Below are positions 42,926 through 51,667 of a stretch of 64,000 bases of DNA, piece after piece (the first letter of the stretch is position 1; every line of letters starts with the position of its first letter). The notes beneath the pieces were generated by a model. That model was not told where the DNA came from and searched no databases. It was given only the letters and a program-made list of their open reading frames with translations. Made by a program: the position numbers and the translations under genes. Source of the DNA: Acidobacteria bacterium AB60 (lineage in GTDB: Bacteria; Acidobacteriota; Terriglobia; Terriglobales; Acidobacteriaceae); NCBI GenBank assembly GCA_008682415.1, contig VANK01000015.1, positions 1-64,000 of the forward strand, written 5' to 3'.

Positions 42926-45598
42926 ATGTACCGCAAGTTTTTCCCCGCTCTGCTCGCCGTCTCCGCGCTGCCCGCCCTCGCCTCCGCTGCCACCCTCACC
43001 CCTCTCCGCGACAACTGGCGTCTGCAATCTGCCTGCAACCTGAAGGCCGAGGGGCCTGACATCTCCTCCGTTTCTTTTCATCCCGACGGCTGGCTTGCCA
43101 CCTCCGTGCCCAGCACCGTGCTCGCCGCACAGGCCGCCGGCAAAGTCGTCCCCGATCCCTACTACGGCATGAACCTTCGCAACCTGCCCGGCGCCAACTA
43201 CCCCATCGGCCACAACTTCTCCAACCTCCCCATGCCCGACGACAGCCCCTACCGCTGTGGCTGGTGGTATCGCACCGAGTTCTCCATCCCCGCCGCCACC
43301 GTCCGCGACCAGCGCACCTGGATCCACTTCGGCGGCATCAACTACCGCGGCGAACTCTGGGTCAACGGCCATCGCGTGGCCGACTCCTCCACCATCGCCG
43401 GCGCCTACCGCACCTACGACTTCGACATCACCGATCTTCTCAAGCCCGGCTCCCCCAACGTCCTCGCCGTGGAAACCTTCGCCCCCACCGAGAAGAACCT
43501 CGGCATCAACTGGGTCGACTGGAACCCCTGCCCGCCCGACAAGGACATGGGCCTCTGGGGCGAAGTCCACCTCGCCACCACCGGCGCCGTCACCGTGCGC
43601 TCGCCCATGGCCGTCACCCACTTCCCTGATCCCTCCCTGGCCACCGCCGAGCTCACCCTGTACGCCGAACTCCACAACGCCGCCAGTCACGCCATCAAGG
43701 GCGCCATCGCAGCCACCGCCGCCGGCATCCGCCTCGAACAGCCCGTCGAACTCGCGGCCCACGAAGACCGCACCATCGTCTTAACCCCCGCGCAGTTCCC
43801 CGGGCTGCGCGTCAAGGATCCAAAACCCTGGTGGCCTTACCAGATGGGCCAGCCGCACCTCGAGCGCCTCACCGTCACCTTCCTCGAGCAAGGCTCCAAA
43901 ACTCCCGCCGACGAGCAGAGCGTCCGCTTCGGCATCCGCGAAGTCACCTCCGAGCTCGCCGCTACCGGCGGCCGCCTCTTTCGCATCAACGGCAAGCCCC
44001 TCCTCATCCGCGGCGCCGGCTGGTCCCAGGACATGCTCCTCCGCACCGATGAGCACCGCTTGCGCGATCAGCTTCACCTCGTCCGCGACATGCACCTCAA
44101 CACCATCCGCCTCGAGGGCAAGCTCGAGACCGAAGACTTCTTTCGTCTCGCCGACGAGCAGGGCATCCTCGTCATGCTCGGCTGGTGCTGCTGCGATCAC
44201 TGGGAGCACTGGAAGGACTGGACCCCCGACGACCTCACCGTGGCCACCGCCTCGCTGCGCGACCAGCTTCTCCGCCTGCGCGCCCACGCTAGCCTGCTGG
44301 TCTGGCTCAACGGCAGTGACAACCCGCCGCCTCCGCCCGTCGAAACCGCCTATCTCAAGGTCGAGTCCGACGTGCACTGGCCCAACCCCACCCTCTCCTC
44401 CGCCACCGGCACGGACACCACCGTCAGCGGCTCCAGCGGCGTCAAGATGACCGGCCCCTACGATTACGTCGCGCCCAGCTACTGGTACGTCGATCAGCAC
44501 AACGGCGGCGCCTATGGCTTCAACACCGAAACCAGCCCCGGTCCGGCTATTCCCTCCCTCGCCAGCCGACAGAAGTTCCTCACCGACCCCGAGGCCTGGC
44601 CGCCCACCGAAGACTGGTCCTATCACAACGGAGGCGGCGAGTTCACCAACCTCAAGGTCTTCAATGAGGCCATGGCCGCCGCCTATGGCGCACCTCGCTC
44701 CGCCGCCGACTACGAACGCATCGCCCAGACCATGGAGTACGATTCGGAACGCGCCATGTTCGAGGCCTACAGCAAAAACAAGTACGTCTCCACCGGCGTC
44801 ATCCAGTGGATGCTCAACAACGCCTGGCCTTCCATGATCTGGCACCTCTACGACTACTACCTCGACGCCGGCGGCGGCTACTACGCCACCAAGAAAGCCT
44901 GCGAACCACTACATTTGCAGTACTCATACGACGACCGTTCCGTGGTCTTCGTCAACAGCACCTATCAGCCCGTCTCCGGACTGCGTGCCCGCGTGCATGT
45001 GCGCAATCTCGGCGGAAAGGAGCTCTATCGCGCCGAGTCCGCCATCAGTGCCTCTGCCGACACCTCGCAGCGCGTCTTCCTCCTGCCGGAATCGCTCCTC
45101 TCCGGCACCGAGCGCCTCTTCTTCATCGACCTCGCCCTGAACGATGCCTCCGGTCGCACCGTCAGCCGCAACTTCTACTGGGTCCCCTACACCCTCACCA
45201 GTTTCGACTTCGCCCACACCGACTACACCCACACCCCCGCCGATCGCCACGAGGACCTCACCGCGCTGGCCTCTCTCCCCGCCGCCCACGTGGATGCCAC
45301 CGCGGCCCTCGAACGCTCCGCCGATGGTCGCCGCTGCGTCCGCGTCCAGCTGCACAACTCCGACGCGGCCCTCGCCTTCCAGCTCAGCGCCGCCGCCCGC
45401 ACCGCCTCCGGCGATCTCATCGCTCCCGTCTTCTGGTCGGACAACTGGATCGAACTGGAGCCGGGCGAAGAGATCACCCTCACCGCCGAGCTCCCCGACG
45501 ACGCCCCCGCCGATCCCGCCATCCTCATCCAGGGATTGAACGTAGCTCCCATCACCCTCCATCCGCAGACCGCCGCCGCTACCCCGCAGGGAAACTGA
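42926..45598 (+). CDS. Secreted GH2 glycosidase, exo-beta-D-glucosaminidase-like
   Basis: 890 aa. After a signal peptide (FFPALLAVSALPALASA) come the GH2 sugar-binding, Ig-like and TIM-barrel domains. It resembles exo-beta-D-glucosaminidases (CsxA type) more than beta-galactosidases or mannosidases. Matching blocks are NWVDWNPCPPDKDMGLWG, RGAGWSQDMLLRTDE, LVWLNGSDNPPPP with a following Glu, GVKMTGPYDYVAPSYWY and GFNTETSPGPA (likely nucleophile Glu). It would release glucosamine from chitosan oligomers. It is preceded by operator 2 and overlaps the permease gene (TGATG). Substrate assignment rests on remembered motifs, so a related amino or neutral sugar remains possible. Confidence 0.8.
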   Translation: MYRKFFPALLAVSALPALASAATLTPLRDNWRLQSACNLKAEGPDISSVSFHPDGWLATSVPSTVLAAQAAGKVVPDPYYGMNLRNLPGANYPIGHNFSNLPMPDDSPYRCGWWYRTEFSIPAATVRDQRTWIHFGGINYRGELWVNGHRVADSSTIAGAYRTYDFDITDLLKPGSPNVLAVETFAPTEKNLGINWVDWNPCPPDKDMGLWGEVHLATTGAVTVRSPMAVTHFPDPSLATAELTLYAELHNAASHAIKGAIAATAAGIRLEQPVELAAHEDRTIVLTPAQFPGLRVKDPKPWWPYQMGQPHLERLTVTFLEQGSKTPADEQSVRFGIREVTSELAATGGRLFRINGKPLLIRGAGWSQDMLLRTDEHRLRDQLHLVRDMHLNTIRLEGKLETEDFFRLADEQGILVMLGWCCCDHWEHWKDWTPDDLTVATASLRDQLLRLRAHASLLVWLNGSDNPPPPPVETAYLKVESDVHWPNPTLSSATGTDTTVSGSSGVKMTGPYDYVAPSYWYVDQHNGGAYGFNTETSPGPAIPSLASRQKFLTDPEAWPPTEDWSYHNGGGEFTNLKVFNEAMAAAYGAPRSAADYERIAQTMEYDSERAMFEAYSKNKYVSTGVIQWMLNNAWPSMIWHLYDYYLDAGGGYYATKKACEPLHLQYSYDDRSVVFVNSTYQPVSGLRARVHVRNLGGKELYRAESAISASADTSQRVFLLPESLLSGTERLFFIDLALNDASGRTVSRNFYWVPYTLTSFDFAHTDYTHTPADRHEDLTALASLPAAHVDATAALERSADGRRCVRVQLHNSDAALAFQLSAAARTASGDLIAPVFWSDNWIELEPGEEITLTAELPDDAPADPAILIQGLNVAPITLHPQTAAATPQGN

Positions 45599-46929
45599 TG
45601 CCCGAGCCCGCAACCACGCTCGCGAACCCCGGCCTCAAGCGCAGCCTGCGCTTTCGCGACCTCGTGCTTTACGGCATCATCCTCATCCAGCCCACCGCCC
45701 CCATGCCCAGCTTCGGCGTCATCTACAGTGAGGCGCGCGGCCACGTCATCACCGCCATCCTCCTCGCCATGGTGGCCATGCTCTTCACCTCCATCAGCTA
45801 CGGCCGCATGGCCCGCGTCTACCCCCACGGTGGCTCTGCCTTCCTCTACGTAGGCCGGGAGATCCACCCCAGCCTCGGCTACATCACCGGCTGGTGCCTC
45901 GTCATGGACTATGTTCTCAACCCCCTTATCTGCACCATCTGGTGCAGCAAGGCGGTCATGAACTTCCTCCCCGGCGTGCCCTACTTCGCCCTCGCCATCT
46001 TCTTCGCCGCCTTCTTCACCCTGCTCAACTGCAACGGCATCGAGACCTCGGCCCGCATCAACGCCGCCATGGCCGCCGCGCTCGGCCTCGTCATCGTCCT
46101 CGTCCTCATCGCCGCCGCACGCTGGCTGCTCCACCTCCAGCACCCCGGCCCCGGCTTTTTCGCCGCCCCCTTCTACGACCCCGCCACCTTCAACCTGCGC
46201 GGCCTGCTCCGCGGAACCTCCATCGCCGTCCTCACCTACATCGGCTTCGACGGCATCTCCACCCTCACCGACGAGGCCCGCGACCCCGCCCGCACCGTCC
46301 CTCGCGCCATCGTCCTCACCTGCTTCATCACCGGCCTCCTCGCCTCCATCGAGGTCTACGCCGCCCAGCTCGTCTGGCCCCGCGGCCTCGCCTTCCCCGA
46401 TCTCGACACCGCCTACGTCCACGTCTCCGGGCGAATGGGCGGCCCCATCCTCTTCCTCATCGTCAACAGCTCCCTGCTGCTGGCCAACATCGGCTCCGGC
46501 ATGGCCTCCCAACTCGGTGCCGCCCGCCTCCTCTACGCCATGGGACAGGACGGCGCCCTCCCCCGGCGCTTTTTCGCCGCGGTCAGCCCCAAAAGCCGCA
46601 TCCCACGCAACAATGTCATCCTGATCGGCGCCATCTGCCTGGTGGGCGCCCTGGTCTTCAGCTATCAGCTCGGCACCGAGCTCCTTAATTACGGCGCTCT
46701 CCTCGCCTTCATGGGCGTCAACGTCGCCTCCATCCTCCGCGGATGGCGGCAGGGCCGCTTCGCCCAGGCAATCCCCATGCTGCTGTCCCTGGGCGGATTC
46801 ATCACCTGCGCCCTCCTCTGGTTCAGCCTGGGGCCTCTCGCCAAAACCGCGGGCACCTCCTGGGCCGCCCTCGGCATCCTCCTCTACGTCTTCCGCCGCC
46901 GCTACACCGTCTTGCCCGCCTCCGAATAA
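45598..46929 (+). CDS. APC-superfamily permease coupled to the GH2 gene
   Basis: 443 aa with about 12 hydrophobic helices and APC-family features: a first helix region LVLYGIILIQPTAPMPSFG, ARVYPHGGSAFLYVGREI, and YIGFDGISTLTDEARDPARTVPRAI. The ATG overlaps the GH2 stop (TGATG), so translation is coupled and LacI control is shared. APC carriers move amino acids and amines; coupling to a presumptive exo-glucosaminidase suggests an amino sugar or another amine product as cargo (inference). No classical sugar transporter is present in this locus. Confidence 0.85.
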   Translation: MPEPATTLANPGLKRSLRFRDLVLYGIILIQPTAPMPSFGVIYSEARGHVITAILLAMVAMLFTSISYGRMARVYPHGGSAFLYVGREIHPSLGYITGWCLVMDYVLNPLICTIWCSKAVMNFLPGVPYFALAIFFAAFFTLLNCNGIETSARINAAMAAALGLVIVLVLIAAARWLLHLQHPGPGFFAAPFYDPATFNLRGLLRGTSIAVLTYIGFDGISTLTDEARDPARTVPRAIVLTCFITGLLASIEVYAAQLVWPRGLAFPDLDTAYVHVSGRMGGPILFLIVNSSLLLANIGSGMASQLGAARLLYAMGQDGALPRRFFAAVSPKSRIPRNNVILIGAICLVGALVFSYQLGTELLNYGALLAFMGVNVASILRGWRQGRFAQAIPMLLSLGGFITCALLWFSLGPLAKTAGTSWAALGILLYVFRRRYTVLPASE

Positions 46930-46965
46930 AAGGGACCAAAACTCTCCAGAGTGCCCGTTTAGCTA

Positions 46966-47009
46966 CTACAAATGCAGTGCGATTTCACCACGAAGTTTTG
47001 GCGAAGATG
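46966..47009 (+). repeat. Dispersed ~44-bp element, copy B
   Basis: Starts CTACAAATGCAGTGCGATTT and ends TTGGCGAAGATG; 34 of 44 positions match copy A at 892-935. It lies in the gap between the permease gene and the convergent phosphohexomutase gene. Confidence 0.6.
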
Positions 47010-47054
47010 CGGCTTTTTGTGAGCCAGCTCACATTCAGCCTGTTCCGTCTGGCA

Positions 47055-47076
47055 GCTGCGCACTAACGTGCGCAGC
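47055..47076. terminator. Hairpin between convergent genes (terminator candidate)
   Basis: GCTGCGCAC-TAAC-GTGCGCAGC is a perfect 9-bp stem with a 4-nt loop between the permease stop (46929) and the end of the mutase (47124). No T-tract follows on either strand, so it may be a bidirectional end stabiliser. Confidence 0.4.
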
Positions 47077-47123
47077 CCTCCTCCGGCTGCCTACCGGTGT
47101 TCTAAATCACAGCGCACGAACCC

Positions 47124-48560
47124 TCAGCTCGCCAAGGCGAAGGCGCGTCCGGATTCGAGGAGACGCTGTACCGCCTCCTTCGACGTCGATTCGGTGTAGA
47201 TGCGCATCAGCGGCTCCGTGCCGGAGGCGCGCAGCAGGATCCAGGTCTCCGCGGCCTTGGGCTTGGTCTTCGCCTCGGGGCTGTCCAGGTAGAACTTCAC
47301 CCCGTCCAGCGTTTCCTGGCGCAGGATCGTCATGCCGTCGAAGCCGGGATCGCCGGCCTTCAGCGCCCGCGCCCGCGCAATGGCCCGGTTTTTGATCTCA
47401 TCGGGGATATGCAGGTCGATGCGGCCGTAGTGGTGTTCGCCGTACTCCTGCTGCAGATCGGCGACGAGCTGGCCGAGGGTCTTGCCCTCCTCCGCCATCA
47501 CGTTTGCCAGCAGCAGGGCGTTGAGCAGGCCATCGCGCTCCGGCAGGTGGCGCTGGAAGCCGATGCCGCCCGACTCCTCGCCGCCCATCACGATCTCCCG
47601 CTCCAGCATGTAGTCGCACACAAACTTGAAGCCGATGCCGTGCTCCAGCAGCTCGCGGCCGTGCTTGGCGCAGATCCGGTCGAGCATCTTGGTGGTGTTG
47701 AAGGCGCGGGTCACCGCGCCGGGCCAGCCCTTGCGGCGCAGGACCCAGTCGAGCAGGACCGAGTAGATCTTGTGCGGATCCACGAAGTTGCCGTGCTCGT
47801 CGACCGCCCCGATGCGGTCGGCATCGCCGTCGGTGCACAGGCCGGCGTGGCAACCGTTGGCCACCACGGCGTCCTGAAGCGCGCTGATGTGGGGCTCGAT
47901 GGGCTCGGGATTGATGCCCGGGAAGAGGGGGTTGAGGCAGGCCCGGATCTGGATGTGGTCGACGCCGATGCGCTGGAAGATGTCGGAGAGGATGGTGCGG
48001 CCGGCGCCGTACATGGAGTCGATGGCGAACTTGAATCCGGATCTGGCGATGAGATCGAGGTCGGCGAAGCTCTCGATGGCCTTGAGGTAGTCGGGCAGGA
48101 AGTCGAACTCCCGAATCGGGGCGGGCTGGTCCGCTTTGGGGACCGGCTGGCCGAGGAAGGACTCGATCTCCGCGATGATGGAGGGCTTACCGGAGCCGCC
48201 GTACCAGGCCTTGTACTTCACCCCGTTCCACTGCGCGGGATTGTGCGACGAGGTGATCACGATGCCGCCGGCGGCCTTGTGCTCGCGGACGCCGTAGCTG
48301 AGGGCGGGGGTGGGGGTGATGTCGTTGCCGAGGAGCACAGGGATGCCGGTGGCGGCGCAGACCTGGGCGCAGGCGCGGGCGAAGTCTTTCGACCCGAAGC
48401 GGCAGTCATAGCCGATGCAGATGCCCTTTTTGGGGTCTTCTTTGGCGTGAATGTAGGCGGCGATGGCTTCAGCGGCGATGCGGACGTTGGCGAAGGTGAA
48501 GTCGTCGGCGATGACGCCGCGCCATCCGTCGGTGCCAAATTTGATCTGAGGATGAGGCAT
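47124..48560 (-). CDS. Phosphoglucomutase/phosphomannomutase family (alpha-D-phosphohexomutase)
   Basis: 478 aa with all four phosphohexomutase signatures. TSSHNPAQWNG holds the catalytic phosphoserine, DGDADRIGAV is the Mg2+ loop, GGEESGG is the sugar-binding loop and RASGTEPLMRIY binds the phosphate. It interconverts 1- and 6-phosphates of a hexose or hexosamine in the cytoplasm; motif reading alone does not separate glucose, mannose and glucosamine forms. It stands alone, convergent with the GH2-permease unit. ATG 48560 opens at the conserved FGTDGWRG block, so the start is secure. Confidence 0.92.
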   Translation of the reverse strand: MPHPQIKFGTDGWRGVIADDFTFANVRIAAEAIAAYIHAKEDPKKGICIGYDCRFGSKDFARACAQVCAATGIPVLLGNDITPTPALSYGVREHKAAGGIVITSSHNPAQWNGVKYKAWYGGSGKPSIIAEIESFLGQPVPKADQPAPIREFDFLPDYLKAIESFADLDLIARSGFKFAIDSMYGAGRTILSDIFQRIGVDHIQIRACLNPLFPGINPEPIEPHISALQDAVVANGCHAGLCTDGDADRIGAVDEHGNFVDPHKIYSVLLDWVLRRKGWPGAVTRAFNTTKMLDRICAKHGRELLEHGIGFKFVCDYMLEREIVMGGEESGGIGFQRHLPERDGLLNALLLANVMAEEGKTLGQLVADLQQEYGEHHYGRIDLHIPDEIKNRAIARARALKAGDPGFDGMTILRQETLDGVKFYLDSPEAKTKPKAAETWILLRASGTEPLMRIYTESTSKEAVQRLLESGRAFALAS

Positions 48561-48650
48561 GAAGAGAGACGTGCTCCTTGAATAGAACAGTGTACTCAGT
48601 GGGGTGCGGTGCCCGCGGGAGGCCGGGCCGCTACAGGCTTGGATGCGGGA

Positions 48651-49256
48651 TCAGCGAGCTTTCGCCAGGCCCGCAAAGGCGGCGCGGATCACCGCATCCG
48701 GGACCAGCTCCGGGGTGAGCAGCCTCTGGATCACGAGTCCCTCGGTCAGGATGTGGAGGACGACGACGAGCTGTTCGGGGGGCATGGGCAGCTCTTCCGG
48801 GGGGATGACGGCGCGCAGCCACTCCTCGCCGAACTGGTAGCTCTGGCGGGTGACGTCGAGGACCTGGGCGCGCAGGCCTTCATGGCGAAGCGTGTAGGCG
48901 AGGCCGCTGAGCCGGCCGACGGCGGCGGCTTCGCGCTCGGGCAGGGCGGCGATGGTGGCGTCGGCCATGGCCTGCATCAGCTCGGCGAAGCTGGCGCCGG
49001 TACGGATGCGGGGAACGATCGCGGGCCAGTAGCGCAGGGCGGCGGCAACCAGCAGCTCATCGCGGTTCCTGAAGTTACCGTAGATGGCGCCGGTGGTCAT
49101 GCCGGCACGCTCGGCGATGACCTCGAGGGTGGCGTGCTCGTATCCCTTCTCGCGGATCAGTGAGCGGGCGGCCTCGAGGAGCGCGGCGCGGGTGCGGTCG
49201 CGCTTGTCCCCTTTGGGCTGGCGGCGCCGGGATTCTTCAGAGCGATCCTCCGTCAT
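48651..49256 (-). CDS. TetR-family transcriptional regulator
   Basis: 201 aa. The helix-turn-helix is RAALLEAARSLIREKGYEHATLEVIAERAGMTTGAIYGNF, typical of TetR. The C-terminal ligand domain is helical and unassigned. The frame stays open upstream into the repeat array, but ATG 49256 gives the usual short N-terminus. Its 5' side is the array of the hairpin repeat (49319-49662). The nearest divergent gene is the beta-lactamase-like hydrolase across that array, a possible but unproven target. Confidence 0.9.
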   Translation of the reverse strand: MTEDRSEESRRRQPKGDKRDRTRAALLEAARSLIREKGYEHATLEVIAERAGMTTGAIYGNFRNRDELLVAAALRYWPAIVPRIRTGASFAELMQAMADATIAALPEREAAAVGRLSGLAYTLRHEGLRAQVLDVTRQSYQFGEEWLRAVIPPEELPMPPEQLVVVLHILTEGLVIQRLLTPELVPDAVIRAAFAGLAKAR

Positions 49257-49703
49257 AGGACAACTATATAGTAGATTTATTTTATAATTTAAATATAATA
49301 CGAGCTGGGAGAGTGGTTGGAAGAGCAAAGGCAAGAACAGCTGCGGGTCTTCGGTTGCGCCGGCTTCGCTCAGAATGAAAGGGTTTCGAGTTGGGTTTGG
49401 GAAAGCAAAGGCAAGAACAACTGCAGGTTCTTCGACTGCGCCGGTGCGGTGCACCGGCTTCGCTCAGAATGACAGGGTTTGAGTTGGGTTTGGGAAAAGC
49501 AAAGGCAGGAACAACTGCGGGTTCTTCGACTGCGCCGGTGCGGTGCACCGGCTTCGCTCAGAATGACAGGGTTTGAGTTGGGTTTGGGAAAGCAAAGGCA
49601 GGAACAACTGCGGGTTCTTCGACTGCGCCGGTGCGCTGCACCGGCTTCGCTCTGAATGACAGGGCAGTGTATGACAGCGCAGTGGGGGAGGAGAGTTCTG
49701 GGA
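49257..49703. other. Repeat-filled intergenic region between TetR and hydrolase genes
   Basis: About 450 bp. An AT-rich start (49261-49303, likely promoter of the TetR gene) is followed by four inverted-orientation copies of the ~92-bp repeat and the ribosome site region of the hydrolase gene. No gene is supported; frames open through the repeats are artefacts. Confidence 0.75.
49319..49662 (-). repeat. Second array of the ~92-bp hairpin repeat, inverted
   Basis: Four copies with ~93-bp spacing, reading GGTTCTTCGACTGCGCCGG...CGCTCAGAATGACAGGG, the reverse complement of the 24-840 family. The first copy is degenerate and lacks the internal hairpin; the last has a CGCTCTGAATGAC variant. Confidence 0.9.
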
Positions 49704-50918
49704 ATGTTGACGCGGGTTGAGGAAGTGAAAGCAGTGCTGCAGACCTATGTGGATTCCGGTCAGCTTGCCGGTGCCGCCACCCTTTGGTGGGGGGAGGGGG
49801 AGACCGGAACGGCGTGCGTGGGCCGGCGCGATGTGGAGGCGGGGCTGCCGGTGGAGCGGGACACGATCTTCCGCATTGCCTCGATGACCAAGCCCATCAC
49901 CTCGGTGGCGGCGCTGATGCTGGTGGACGAAGGCCGGATCGCGCTCGGCGATCCGATCACCCAGTTCGCTCCGGAGTTTGCGGAGATGCGGGTGTTGCGG
50001 ACGCCCAATGGTCCGCTGGAGGAGACTGATCCGGCCGAGAGGCTGATCACGTTCGAGGATCTGCTGACCCAGCGCGCGGGGTTGACGTATGGAAGCTTTC
50101 ACCGGGGGCCGATTGGGGCGGTATACCGCCAGGTTTTGGGGTGGGAGATCGATAGCGCGCTCAGTCCAGACGCGTGGATCGCGGGCCTGGCGGGGCTTCC
50201 GCTGATCGGCCAACCGGGCGCGGGGCTGACGTACGGGTGCGCCACGGATTTGCTGGGCCTGCTGATCGCGCGGATCGAGGGCCGCTCGCTGGGTGAGGTT
50301 CTGCGGCGGCGCATCTTTGACCCGCTGGGGATGGCGGACACGGGATTCGTGGTGCCGGCGGAGAAACGCGGCCGCCGGGCGGCGGCCTACGGCTTCGACG
50401 AGAGCGGGCGCCTGGTGCGGGTCGAGACCCGTGAGGGGGCGTTCCTGGCGGAGCGACCCGCGGAGATGACCTTCGAGTCAGGCAGCGGCGGCCTCTGGTC
50501 AATCGTGGACGACTACCTGCGCTTCGCCCGGCTGTTCCTGGGCGATGGAGCGGTGGACGGGGTGCGCCTGCTGCAGCCAGAGACGCTGCGGCGGATGATG
50601 ACGAATCAGCTCGGCGCCGGCCAGCCGGTCCATCCGGCATGGATGGGCTTCCTCCCGGGCCGGGGCTTCGGGCTGGGTGTCTCGGTGGTGCTGGAGAGCA
50701 GTTCGGGGGACTTCATGCGGCGCGGGCACCCGGGGACGGTGAGCTGGCCGGGGGCGTTTGGGGGCTGGTGGGAGGCCGACCCGGTGGACGGCATCGTGCG
50801 GATCTTCCTGGCCCACAACATGGTGGACCTGGCGCAGATGGCGAAGGGGGTAGGACTGGGCGTTTGGGCGGCGATTGATGCGTTTCAGAGAGAGACGATG
50901 AAGGGGGTGAAGGAGTGA
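49704..50918 (+). CDS. Class C beta-lactamase-like serine hydrolase
   Basis: 404 aa, no signal peptide. The nucleophile motif is Ser60-Met-Thr-Lys63 in FRIASMTKP, and HPGTVSW stands at the place of the K/H-T-G box. The expected Tyr-x-Asn motif is not clear: TYGCATDL occupies the likely position with Cys instead of Asn. This suggests an esterase or peptidase of the serine beta-lactamase-like group rather than a true AmpC. ATG 49704 is chosen for the GGAGGAG region upstream. It is convergent with the next TetR gene. Confidence 0.85.
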   Translation: MLTRVEEVKAVLQTYVDSGQLAGAATLWWGEGETGTACVGRRDVEAGLPVERDTIFRIASMTKPITSVAALMLVDEGRIALGDPITQFAPEFAEMRVLRTPNGPLEETDPAERLITFEDLLTQRAGLTYGSFHRGPIGAVYRQVLGWEIDSALSPDAWIAGLAGLPLIGQPGAGLTYGCATDLLGLLIARIEGRSLGEVLRRRIFDPLGMADTGFVVPAEKRGRRAAAYGFDESGRLVRVETREGAFLAERPAEMTFESGSGGLWSIVDDYLRFARLFLGDGAVDGVRLLQPETLRRMMTNQLGAGQPVHPAWMGFLPGRGFGLGVSVVLESSSGDFMRRGHPGTVSWPGAFGGWWEADPVDGIVRIFLAHNMVDLAQMAKGVGLGVWAAIDAFQRETMKGVKE

Positions 50919-50992
50919 AGAGGTGAAAAAGTGCCTTTGGTTGATGGATGTTCGTCCGACGGCAAGAACGATAGCGATGAAAGAGTCGCCCG

Positions 50993-51574
50993 CTACGGCG
51001 CGACAGGAGCATTGACCGCGGGGAGGCCATTCCAGGCCATGCGATGGAAGAGGGCGTCCACCTCGCGGGGATCAGTGTTCTGCGCCCGGTCCATCCACCA
51101 GTCGATGAGCGCGAACATGCTTCCGGCCAGGGCATGCGCCTGCGCCGCCAGTTGCGCGGGGTCGGCCTGCACGCCGGTGAGACGCAGCCGTTCCTCGATG
51201 GAGCGCGCAAAGTAGCCGCGGCCGAGTTCCTTCACATCGACGATTTTTCCGGAGGCCACCACGGCGGCGTAGAAGTCGCGCACCTGAGCCAGGTGGGCGA
51301 GCAGCTCGGCCAGCGGCACGAGGCGGCGCGCGGGCGCGTTGTGGCGGGTGAGAAGCGTGGACATCATCTCGAAGAAGTCCTCGACGTCGCTGAGGAAGAG
51401 ATCGTCTTTATCGCGATAGTGCTCGTAAAAGGTGGAGCGGCTGATGCCGGCGCGGTCGAGGATCTGCTGGACCGTGATGTCGTCGAAGGGCTTCTCGCGG
51501 ATGAGCTCGACGAGGGCATCGCCGAGGGTGTCGCGGGTGCGGCGCACGCGGCGATCGGTCCTGGCATGTCCCAT
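50993..51574 (-). CDS. TetR-family transcriptional regulator
   Basis: 193 aa with a TetR helix-turn-helix (LGDALVELIREKPFDDITVQQILDRAGISRSTFYEHY) and a C-terminal domain of the TetR_C type. ATG 51574 gives MGHARTDRR as N-terminus; the frame is open to 51811. It is divergent from a membrane protein gene with 93 bp between, which holds CGGACA...TGTCCG arms (51590-51614) that could be its operator. It probably controls that neighbour (inference). Confidence 0.88.
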   Translation of the reverse strand: MGHARTDRRVRRTRDTLGDALVELIREKPFDDITVQQILDRAGISRSTFYEHYRDKDDLFLSDVEDFFEMMSTLLTRHNAPARRLVPLAELLAHLAQVRDFYAAVVASGKIVDVKELGRGYFARSIEERLRLTGVQADPAQLAAQAHALAGSMFALIDWWMDRAQNTDPREVDALFHRMAWNGLPAVNAPVAP

Positions 51575-51589
51575 CAGCGGCCTCGTTTC

Positions 51590-51614
51590 CGGACAAAGGC
51601 AGGGGCCGTGTCCG
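51590..51614. promoter_or_regulatory. Candidate TetR operator in a divergent gap
   Basis: CGGACA and TGTCCG form inverted arms separated by 13 bp, between the starts of the TetR gene (51574) and the membrane protein gene (51668). Arm length is modest, so it may be chance. Confidence 0.35.
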
Positions 51615-51667
51615 CTATCGCGCTGCGGCTCTTTCCGCGCGCCTGGTGTGGCTCTACAGTACAGCAC

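Noticed and set aside
49319..49662. CRISPR array
   Set aside because: Unit and spacer are both repeated (the whole ~93 bp recurs), copies are few and imperfect, and there are no cas genes.
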